Source: Halocynthiibacter sp049608145
GTDB lineage: Bacteria > Pseudomonadota > Alphaproteobacteria > Rhodobacterales > Rhodobacteraceae
Length of the DNA: 5,068 nucleotides
Direction: 5' to 3'
NCBI RefSeq assembly: GCF_049608145.1
Contig: NZ_JBMYXF010000091.1
Coordinates: 1 to 5,068 of the forward strand
The notes below the pieces were generated by a model. It did no database searches. It had not been told where the DNA came from and saw only the letters and a program-made list of their open reading frames with translations. A program made the translations under genes and the position numbers. Positions 1 through 5,023 of the stretch are shown here, piece by piece (the stretch's first letter is position 1; every line of letters begins with the position of its first letter).

Positions 1-144
1 CTTCCCAACTCTAGGAGGTTAAAGGAAATGTCCCGCGAGTAACGGCATATCTACAATCTGTTGATCCGCCTTTGTCTCGGTGTGGATTGCGTATGCGTTG
101 AGCCGCTGAACCCTCTACCTAACGAGAGTCGCAGTTCACCTATC
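1..144. other. Unassigned intergenic or remnant DNA
   Basis: I see no intact gene here. All six frames are interrupted or short and none gives a recognisable domain. A Shine-Dalgarno-like AGGAGG at 15-20 precedes an ATG at 28, but that frame stops after four codons (TAA at 40-42). The same frame then stays open from 43 into the integrase-like tail at 145-231. The 43-144 stretch does not, however, show the Arg and HxxR motifs expected upstream of such a tail, so I treat it as unrelated or rearranged DNA. Confidence 0.5.
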
Positions 145-231
145 GCTCACCACAGTTCCGAAAATATGGCGATCCACTACATACGAGAAGCGAACAAGAA
201 AATTCTAGGGGCGAATGCAATTGCGCGCTAA
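145..231 (+). pseudogene. C-terminal remnant of a tyrosine recombinase (integrase)
   Basis: The + frame ending at TAA 229-231 reads AHHSSENMAIHYIREANKK and then nine more residues to the stop. This aligns without gaps to the end of tyrosine recombinases: the LGHSS box, seven residues, then the nucleophilic Tyr, followed by the basic helix seen in alphaproteobacterial phage and island integrases (pattern HY-x-R-E-A-[ND]-[KR]-[KR]). Only about 28 residues are convincing. The catalytic Arg, Lys and HxxR motifs are not found upstream in any frame, and an in-frame TAA lies at 40-42, so no functional enzyme is encoded in this window. Its 3' end lies 74 bases from the 3' end of the tRNA at 306-382, the usual location of an island integrase. 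The main alternative is a chance match in a short open frame. The motif match is seen directly; the family call is inference from a short segment. Confidence 0.45.
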
Positions 232-245
232 GGTCAATGACCACG

Positions 246-272
246 AGGTAACAAAATCTCGCAAGGTTACCT
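246..272. repeat. 7-bp inverted repeat between integrase remnant and tRNA
   Basis: AGGTAAC (246-252) and GTTACCT (266-272) are perfect inverted copies around a 13-base spacer. Reading downstream of the tRNA on the - strand, no T-tract follows the second arm, so it is not a canonical intrinsic terminator. It could be a protein-binding site or a relic of the attachment region, or it could be chance. Confidence 0.35.
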
Positions 273-305
273 GGAAATAGGAAAAATAGTACGTTAAATT
301 CAAAG

Positions 306-382
306 TGGTAGGCCCGGTAGGACTCGAACCTACGACCAAAGCGTTATGAGCGCTCTGCTCTAACCAACTGAGCTACAGGCCC
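306..382 (-). tRNA. tRNA with CAT anticodon (tRNA-Met by anticodon; probably tRNA-Ile2)
   Basis: The - strand folds into a complete 77-nt cloverleaf with an encoded CCA end (306-308). It has a 7-bp acceptor stem, a D arm GCTC/GAGC, an anticodon stem GAGCG/CGCTT around loop CTCATAA, and a T arm GTAGG/CCTAC with loop TTCGAGT. The anticodon CAT is at 348-346. Position 1-72 is a paired G-U wobble and the anticodon stem lacks the GGG/CCC run, so it is not the initiator tRNA. The acceptor stem has C4-G69 and C5-G68, the pairs that the lysidine synthetase TilS is known to use to pick tRNA-Ile2 (read as AUA after C34 modification) over elongator tRNA-Met in E. coli. The anticodon arm also resembles E. 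coli tRNA-Ile2. I therefore favour tRNA-Ile2, though default software would often label it Met. tRNA identity is certain; the amino acid is inferred. Confidence 0.95.
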
Positions 383-393
383 GCCTGTGCCTA

Positions 394-421
394 TCCGTAT
401 CATTTTGTCGCGCGAGGTCAA
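394..421 (-). promoter_or_regulatory. Candidate promoter of the tRNA gene
   Basis: On the - strand TTGACC (421-416) is followed after 16 bases by TACGGA (399-394), about 11 bases upstream of the mature 5' end at 382. The -35 is good and the -10 is weak. The interval to the tRNA is G+C-rich, as is common in stringently controlled stable RNA promoters. Position supports it; the -10 assignment is uncertain. Confidence 0.4.
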
Positions 422-477
422 GCGGACAGTTTGCCCGGAACATCTGAAGTGAAAGATAAATTGAAGTTAACATAATT

Positions 478-506
478 TTGACAAAACCATGTTGTAGTTG
501 CATAGT
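478..506 (+). promoter_or_regulatory. Sigma-70-type promoter of the small secreted protein gene
   Basis: A perfect TTGACA (478-483) is separated by 17 bases from CATAGT (501-506), which matches four of six -10 positions. The expected transcription start is near 513, giving a leader of about 14 bases to the ATG at 527 or about 26 bases to the ATG at 539. It is the best promoter match in the window. Confidence 0.6.
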
Positions 507-526
507 CCGAACAAGGAAAACAACCT

Positions 527-799
527 ATGGGGGGACGCATGAAATTTAGAAAATCCTGTTTATTATTGACTCTTACACTTGCAATGGGGGCAACCAGCCT
601 AACGGCAGGAGAACTCCCGCCTCCGCCAGAGCCAATTGCATCATCTGGTTCAAATGCGGAAAAAATTCTAATTGGGGCTGCGATTATTGGTTTGATCGTC
701 TGGGCAACCGGCGGTTTTAACGGGCAGGGCAATAGTTCGACCACCCGCCAGGCGCCTCTGGAAGATGATGGTAAAGGCGAGGTCCTGATGGAGTTCTGA
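527..799 (+). CDS. Small secreted or membrane-anchored protein of unknown function
   Basis: The 90-residue protein is not one I recognise. Residues 5-28 form a signal peptide: basic start (KFRK), hydrophobic stretch LLLTLTLAMGA, and a likely signal peptidase I site after SLTA. A proline run (PPPPEP, 31-36) and a Ser/Gly linker follow. A second hydrophobic segment at about 47-60 (ILIGAAIIGLIVWA) could anchor the mature protein in the inner membrane. The last 30 residues are polar, acidic near the end, and finish EVLMEF. No lipobox is present. Two starts are possible: ATG 527, with AGGA at 514-517, and ATG 539 (86 aa), which begins directly at the signal peptide but has only a G-run close upstream. 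I give 527 on the ribosome-site evidence, with low certainty. The gene has its own promoter and terminator, so it is monocistronic and convergent with the hydroxylase. Confidence 0.75.
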   Translation: MGGRMKFRKSCLLLTLTLAMGATSLTAGELPPPPEPIASSGSNAEKILIGAAIIGLIVWATGGFNGQGNSSTTRQAPLEDDGKGEVLMEF

Positions 800-827
800 T
801 CAATCAGAAACCAAACGTGTCATGACC

Positions 828-865
828 TAACCCCGGACGCAACCCGTGCCCGGGGTTATTTTTTT
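828..865 (+). terminator. Intrinsic terminator after the small secreted protein gene
   Basis: A perfect 9-bp stem (828-836 with 850-858; core CCCCGG/CCGGGG) around a 13-base loop is followed at once by seven T residues (859-865). It starts 28 bases after the stop codon at 797-799. On the - strand the stop codon of the convergent hydroxylase gene (858-856) forms the base of the stem, and the T-tract is read as its last two lysine codons. No T-tract follows the stem in the - direction, so efficient termination is expected only on the + strand. Confidence 0.9.
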
Positions 866-1773
866 GTGAAACGGAGCTGCTTTGCCATTTGCCCCAGTGG
901 GTAAGTCAGGTTGTAGATAAGGCCGTCCTTCCGTGTTTTATCTTTTTGCACATCGTCGACCCCAAACGTGACCTTTTCTTCACCCTCAATTACGTACAGC
1001 GTTCCAAATATCCAGTCCCATACAGCAAGCGTGTGCCCGTAGTTTTTGTTATAGTGTCTGGGTTCCAGGCTATGATGAATCTGATGTTGAGCAGGTGAAA
1101 TTATAAGACGCTCAAAAAACGGACCAAAACTGATCCACAGGTGCGTATGATGAAAATTAGACATGGCAAAATTCGCAAGAACGAAGAATGCGTTTATTCC
1201 TGCGACCGTGATGATCATTGTCCCGGGATCAAGTGTGCCCACCAGAATGCCCTGCGTCGTGCCAATTAGAACGCTGTGGAACAGCAGTATAAAAACGGAT
1301 GCAAGAGGATGCTGTCGGTGGGCAGTGAAGGGGGTGAGGACGCTGGCGCTATGATGCACCGCATGCAGAGGCCACAGCAGGCGTATCTGATGATGCAGAC
1401 GGTGACTGACATAGCTGGTGAAGTCAGCAGCCAGCCAAAGCAAAAATGTCAGTAATGCTGGTGAAACAAGTGCTTGCTGTGAATGCCCGATCAGGGTTGC
1501 GACCCAAAACGCAACCGCAGTGGTCAGGGATAACCGTCCCAGAACGTTAAAAATTGCAATCAGACGGTTAAGGATGAAAAATTTTAGATCTAATATATGT
1601 GAGCTATGAAACCAGATTTTACGCGGCATAAGCCAGTCCCAGAAACCGGTTTCAATCTTGCGCATACGGTAGATTAGCCATGCGATTGGCAGACACAGAA
1701 GAAGATACTCTGGGGCTGTCATGACATATGCGCCGAAAAAACCGATGTAGATATCTAACAGAATGTCTTGCAT
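856..1773 (-). CDS. Fatty acid hydroxylase/sterol desaturase superfamily membrane protein
   Basis: The 305-residue protein carries the histidine clusters that hold the di-iron centre of this membrane oxygenase superfamily: HRLHH at 124-128, HAVHH at 137-141, HRQH at 152-155, HHTH at 208-211 and HQIHH at 230-234. Next come HYNKNYG (240-246) and the conserved VWDWIFGTLY (251-260). Hydrophobic segments at about 15-37, 78-95, 104-120, 158-180 and 185-204 make it an integral inner-membrane protein with the histidines on the cytoplasmic side, as in the family. It should use O2 and an electron donor to hydroxylate or desaturate a lipid. The substrate cannot be read from sequence; relatives act on ornithine lipids, alkylglycerols, carotenoids and sterols. 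The start ATG has AAGG on its own strand (around 1782-1785) 8-9 bases upstream. The gene stands alone, divergent from purM and convergent with the small secreted protein gene. Confidence 0.9.
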   Translation of the reverse strand: MQDILLDIYIGFFGAYVMTAPEYLLLCLPIAWLIYRMRKIETGFWDWLMPRKIWFHSSHILDLKFFILNRLIAIFNVLGRLSLTTAVAFWVATLIGHSQQALVSPALLTFLLWLAADFTSYVSHRLHHQIRLLWPLHAVHHSASVLTPFTAHRQHPLASVFILLFHSVLIGTTQGILVGTLDPGTMIITVAGINAFFVLANFAMSNFHHTHLWISFGPFFERLIISPAQHQIHHSLEPRHYNKNYGHTLAVWDWIFGTLYVIEGEEKVTFGVDDVQKDKTRKDGLIYNLTYPLGQMAKQLRFTKK

Positions 1774-1808
1774 CGATTTTACCTTTTTAGAGTGCTTCCT
1801 ATCTTGGG

Positions 1809-1838
1809 TATACGACCGCTACACTGGTGCGATGTCAA
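1809..1838 (-). promoter_or_regulatory. Candidate promoter of the hydroxylase gene
   Basis: On the - strand a perfect TTGACA (1838-1833) is followed after 18 bases by CGTATA (1814-1809), or after 17 bases by TCGTAT. The -10 match is weak. The site lies about 36 bases upstream of the hydroxylase start codon, a normal distance. Confidence 0.45.
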
Positions 1839-1927
1839 CTGCCTCAACCTTAATGTGAGTCTGACGCTGCAGGGCTGGAAAAATTGACGGTCGCTTAACG
1901 ATTTCGCTTATACGTGTACGTTGGCGG

Positions 1928-1933
1928 TATAAT
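1928..1933 (+). promoter_or_regulatory. Candidate -10 box of the purM promoter
   Basis: A perfect TATAAT stands 174 bases before the purM start. No good -35 lies at 16-18 bases, so the promoter would need an activator or be weak. An alternative is TTGACG (1884-1889) with TATACG (1909-1914) at a long 19-base spacing. Either start would give a leader of roughly 165-185 bases. Confidence 0.35.
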
Positions 1934-2074
1934 TGGCATCTGTGTACGTCACGTTCTGCTGGCTGAACCGGGTCACTCTTAAGGCAAAACTCTTACTCGT
2001 TTTTACATTTGCAGGAAAAATCATGCAAACCGCGACCCTTCTGCAATCGACAGGCCGGTATTTGAATGATAATT

Positions 2075-2106
2075 GGCGCGCAAAGGAATCTGAGCCGGAG
2101 CGCGCC
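2075..2106 (+). promoter_or_regulatory. G+C stem-loop abutting the purM start codon
   Basis: GGCGCGC (2075-2081) and GCGCGCC (2100-2106) are perfect 7-base inverted copies separated by 18 bases, and the second arm ends at the base before ATG 2107. The Shine-Dalgarno GGAG (2097-2100) sits at the loop/stem border and loses its last G to the stem. If formed in mRNA the stem would hinder ribosome binding at the start, so it may tune purM translation. The repeat is seen directly; the function is inferred. Confidence 0.45.
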
Positions 2107-3153
2107 ATGACTGACGGAAAAAACGGGATCACCTATGCGGATGCAGGTGTCGATATTGATGCGGGCAATGAGCTTGTAGAACGCATTAAGCCAGCGGCCA
2201 AGCGCACAACCCGTCCGGGTGTGATGTCTGGTCTGGGTGGTTTTGGCGCAATGTTTGACCTGAAAGGCGCGGGTTACAACGATCCGATCCTTGTGGGGGC
2301 AACAGATGGTGTCGGAACCAAGCTGCGCATCGCGATTGATACAGGTAACTTTGACACCATTGGGATTGATCTGGTTGCCATGTGTGTGAATGATCTGATC
2401 TGTCAGGGTGCGGAACCGCTGTTCTTCCTTGATTACTTTGCAACCGGAAAGCTGGATCTGGACAGTGCGACCAAGATTATCAACGGTATTGCCGAAGGCT
2501 GCGCGCAGTCTGGCTGTGCCTTGATCGGTGGTGAAACCGCTGAAATGCCGGGCATGTATTCTGAGGGCGATTTTGATCTTGCGGGTTTTGCAGTTGGCGC
2601 GATGGAACGTGGCGCAACTTTGCCTGCTGAAATGGGCGAAGGCGATGTTCTTTTGGGCCTGTCTTCCAATGGGGTGCATTCCAATGGTTACAGCCTTGTG
2701 CGTAAACTGGTTGATCTGTCTGGCCTTGGCTGGGATGCGGATTGTCCATGGGGGGACGGGACACTTGGCGCGGCACTTCTGGCGCCAACAAAACTCTATG
2801 TTAAAGGCTCTGTTGCTGCGATGAAAGCAGGCGCGGTACGTGGTCTTGCGCATATCACTGGCGGTGGTCTGACCGAAAACCTGCCACGCGTTCTGCCAGA
2901 AGGTCTGGGTGCTGAGATTGACCTGAATGCCTGGGAGCTTCCGGGGGTCTTTAAATGGTTGGCTGGGCAAGGTGGCATGGCCCAGTCTGAGATTTTGAAA
3001 ACCTTCAATTGCGGCATTGGCATGATTGCTGTTGTGTCCGCGGATAAAGCCGCAGAAGCACAGAAAATCTTCGAAGATGCGGGCCACGATGTTTGCACCC
3101 TTGGTACACTGGCTGCGGGTGAAGGCGTGTCTTACAAAGGCGCGCTGCTGTGA
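2107..3153 (+). CDS. purM: Phosphoribosylformylglycinamidine cyclo-ligase (AIR synthetase)
   Basis: PurM closes formylglycinamidine ribonucleotide to 5-aminoimidazole ribonucleotide with ATP, the fifth step of de novo IMP synthesis, in the cytoplasm. The 348 residues match the usual length (E. coli 345). Conserved blocks are in order: YADAGVDIDAGN (10-21), the glycine-rich GVMSGLGGFGA (38-48), ATDGVGTKL (65-73, nucleotide/Mg site), GIDLVAMCVNDL (86-97), GGETAEMPGMY (141-151), SSNGVHSNGYSLVR (186-199), HITGGGLTENLPRVLP (249-264) and NCGIGM (301-306). The start at 2107 is chosen because MTDGKNG aligns with the E. coli N-terminus and GGAG lies six bases upstream. An in-frame ATG at 2023 with AGGA six bases upstream would add 28 residues. 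The gene overlaps purN by four bases, so the two form a translationally coupled pair. No frameshift or missing motif is seen. Confidence 0.97.
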   Translation: MTDGKNGITYADAGVDIDAGNELVERIKPAAKRTTRPGVMSGLGGFGAMFDLKGAGYNDPILVGATDGVGTKLRIAIDTGNFDTIGIDLVAMCVNDLICQGAEPLFFLDYFATGKLDLDSATKIINGIAEGCAQSGCALIGGETAEMPGMYSEGDFDLAGFAVGAMERGATLPAEMGEGDVLLGLSSNGVHSNGYSLVRKLVDLSGLGWDADCPWGDGTLGAALLAPTKLYVKGSVAAMKAGAVRGLAHITGGGLTENLPRVLPEGLGAEIDLNAWELPGVFKWLAGQGGMAQSEILKTFNCGIGMIAVVSADKAAEAQKIFEDAGHDVCTLGTLAAGEGVSYKGALL

Positions 3154-3752
3154 AGGCAGGTAAGAAACGGGTCGCCATCCTGATTTCAGGGGGCGGCTCA
3201 AATATGGTGACGCTCGCGCAGGACATGCTGGGCGATCCGTCCCATGCCGGCGCGCCTGTGCTTGTACTCAGCAATATCGCCACTGCAGGCGGGCTGGAAA
3301 AGGCACGGGATCTGGGCATTCCGACCGAAATCGTGGATCACAAAGCCCACGATACCCGCGAAACTTTTGACACAGAACTAAACGCAATTCTGCGCCAGTA
3401 TGCACCTGATGTGATTTGTCTTGCCGGTTTTATGCGTATTCTGACGCCGGTGTTTGTGGATGCCTGGGACGGGAAAGTTCTGAATATTCACCCATCTCTG
3501 CTGCCAAAGTACAAGGGCCTGAATACCCATGCCCGCGCGATTGAGGCGGGTGATTCTGAGGCCGGATGTTCTGTGCATAGGGTGACAGCGGGGCTGGATG
3601 ACGGTCCGGTTCTGGGACAGGCACGTGTTCCTATTCAGATGAATGACACCACCGATGGCCTTGCAAAACGGGTTCTGGTGCAGGAACACCGCCTTTACCC
3701 GGCCGTTTTGCGTCGGTTCCTGGCTGGTGAAAATGGGCTTTTGCGGCTCTGA
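3150..3752 (+). CDS. purN: Phosphoribosylglycinamide formyltransferase (GAR transformylase)
   Basis: PurN transfers a formyl group from 10-formyltetrahydrofolate to glycinamide ribonucleotide, the third step of IMP synthesis, in the cytoplasm. The 200-residue length is normal for the family. The substrate phosphate loop SGGGSNM is at 13-19, the folate-pocket sequence GFMRIL at 93-98, and the catalytic Asn and His are N112 and H114 in LNIHPSLLPKYKG. The catalytic Asp is D150 in LDDGP, where most relatives have LDGGP, so the second position carries an extra Asp. The start is GTG at 3150, within the GTGA overlap with the purM stop, so ribosomes finishing purM probably restart here and no independent ribosome site is needed. 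The enzyme supplies the pathway two steps above PurM. Confidence 0.97.
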   Translation: MKAGKKRVAILISGGGSNMVTLAQDMLGDPSHAGAPVLVLSNIATAGGLEKARDLGIPTEIVDHKAHDTRETFDTELNAILRQYAPDVICLAGFMRILTPVFVDAWDGKVLNIHPSLLPKYKGLNTHARAIEAGDSEAGCSVHRVTAGLDDGPVLGQARVPIQMNDTTDGLAKRVLVQEHRLYPAVLRRFLAGENGLLRL

Positions 3753-3810
3753 TCTTTTCAGATGGCAGATTTTGCCGTACAAGTGGTAAAAAGAATAGAA
3801 AACAGGCCCG

Positions 3811-4971
3811 ATGCAAACAATTACAACCACCGAGGCGCTTGCCGAATTCTGTGCCCGCGCTGCCGCCCATCCCTATGTCACCGTTGATACTGAGTTCCTG
3901 CGTGAGCGTACGTATTACTCCAAGCTTTGCCTTGTTCAAATGGCCTATGCCGGAGATGGGAAAGAGGTAGACGCGGTTCTTGTGGATCCATTGGCCGAAG
4001 GTTTGTCTTTGGAACCTATGTACGACCTGTTCCGCAATGAAGACGTGGTAAAGGTCTTTCACGCAGCGCGCCAAGATCTTGAGATTTTCTTTGTTGAAGC
4101 TGGTGTTTTCCCGATTCCATTGTTTGACAGCCAGGTTGCTGCGATGGTTTGTGGTTTTGGCGAACAGGTCGGATACGAAACCTTGGTGCGGAAAATTGCC
4201 AAGCAACCCCTTGATAAATCTTCACGTTTCACCGATTGGTCACGCCGTCCGCTGACCGATGCTCAGAAAACTTATGCAGTCGGCGACGTAACACATTTAC
4301 GTCAGATCTATGAGAAACTGTCTTCAGATCTGGCCAAGAACGGGCGTACACCTTGGCTGCAAGAAGAGTTGAAGGTGCTTTTGTCGCCTGAAACCTATGT
4401 GATCAAACCCGAGGATGCTTGGAAACGTCTGAAAACACGGACCACATCCGGCAAGTTTTTGGCAGTTGCAAAGGAACTTGCTCAGTTCCGTGAATCCTAT
4501 GCACAGGGCCGGAATATGCCGCGCAATCGCGTGATGAAAGATGATGCGTTGATGGAGCTGGCATCGACCAAACCTAAGAATGCGCAGGAACTCAGCCGGT
4601 CACGTCTGTTGTTACGTGAAGCCCGCAAAGGTGAGATTGCCGATGGCATTCTGAAAGCGGTGCAGGCAGGGCTTGAGATGGACCCGAGGGATCATCCAAA
4701 GGTCAGCAATGACAAAGAAAAGCTACAAGTGAATCCTGCACTTGCTGATTTGCTACGTGTTCTCCTGAAGGCGAAATCTGAAAATGCGGGAGTTGCACAA
4801 AAACTGATCGCAACGGCATCTGAACTGGATGAAATTGCAGCGGGAAAACGTGACGTACCATCCTTAAAAGGATGGCGAGGTGAGGTTTTCGGAGAAGATG
4901 CAATGCGTCTGTGTAACGGTGAAATTGCCTTAACGGCAAAAGGATCTGTCGTGAAGGTCGTATCTCTTTAG
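3811..4971 (+). CDS. rnd: Ribonuclease D (3'-5' exoribonuclease)
   Basis: RNase D trims 3' ends of tRNA precursors and other small stable RNAs. The 386 residues resemble E. coli RNase D (375) in size and layout. The DEDDy exonuclease domain fills about 1-170: Exo I VDTEF with D26 and E28, Exo II HAARQDLE with D89, and Exo III YAVGDVTHL with Y155 and D159, so all metal ligands are present. A conserved FTDWSRRPL stretch (140-148) precedes Exo III. An HRDC domain follows at about 200-285 and a more diverged C-terminal helical region to the end, as in the family. The start ATG has only a weak AGG (3804-3806) four bases upstream. The 58-base gap after purN carries two small stem-loops but no T-tract, so readthrough from purMN is likely, with a weak local promoter possible. 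Confidence 0.95.
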   Translation: MQTITTTEALAEFCARAAAHPYVTVDTEFLRERTYYSKLCLVQMAYAGDGKEVDAVLVDPLAEGLSLEPMYDLFRNEDVVKVFHAARQDLEIFFVEAGVFPIPLFDSQVAAMVCGFGEQVGYETLVRKIAKQPLDKSSRFTDWSRRPLTDAQKTYAVGDVTHLRQIYEKLSSDLAKNGRTPWLQEELKVLLSPETYVIKPEDAWKRLKTRTTSGKFLAVAKELAQFRESYAQGRNMPRNRVMKDDALMELASTKPKNAQELSRSRLLLREARKGEIADGILKAVQAGLEMDPRDHPKVSNDKEKLQVNPALADLLRVLLKAKSENAGVAQKLIATASELDEIAAGKRDVPSLKGWRGEVFGEDAMRLCNGEIALTAKGSVVKVVSL

Positions 4972-4993
4972 AATTAGGTGTGTTTTCTGTTGA

Positions 4994-5023
4994 CCGGTGA
5001 AGGCATGACTGCATTCTCACCGG
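4994..5023 (+). terminator. Stem-loop downstream of rnd (possible weak terminator)
   Basis: CCGGTGA (4994-5000) pairs perfectly with TCACCGG (5017-5023), and a short inner GCA/TGC stem can form within the 16-base loop. It lies 22 bases after the rnd stop. No T-tract follows on either strand, so it is not a classical intrinsic terminator; it may protect the mRNA 3' end or act with Rho. Its right arm merges into the octanucleotide repeat array. Confidence 0.35.

Larger units (their letters stand above)
1774..2106. other. Divergent intergenic region between hydroxylase gene and purM
   Basis: This 333-base gap holds no separate gene that I can support. It contains the hydroxylase promoter candidate (-), promoter candidates for purM (TTGACG at 1884-1889 and a perfect TATAAT at 1928-1933), an 8-base direct repeat flanking that TATAAT, a single GANTC methylation site (1857-1861), and the purM leader with a G+C inverted repeat next to the start. 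The purM frame is open from before 1933, with an ATG at 2023, so part of the leader could be translated as an N-terminal extension. Confidence 0.6.

Noticed and set aside
28..42. ATG at 28 with a good AGGAGG upstream
   Set aside because: The frame ends after four codons; no support for a leader peptide or gene.
418..744. 108-codon - strand frame opposite the small secreted protein gene
   Set aside because: It lies antisense to a gene with promoter, signal peptide and terminator, and its translation shows no domain or plausible start site.
1933..2022. TTG start at 1933 for purM
   Set aside because: It would overlap the TATAAT box and add 58 residues absent from the family; the starts at 2107 or 2023 are better.
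1993..3201. 402-codon - strand frame opposite purM
   Set aside because: A long shadow of purM; the translation is Arg/Cys/His-rich, lacks any domain, and purM motifs are fully intact on the + strand.
3378..4206. Overlapping - strand frames opposite purN and rnd
   Set aside because: Shadows of conserved coding sequence, with no recognisable family.
4703..5020. 105-codon - strand frame over the rnd 3' end
   Set aside because: Mostly antisense to rnd, with no domain and no convincing ribosome site.
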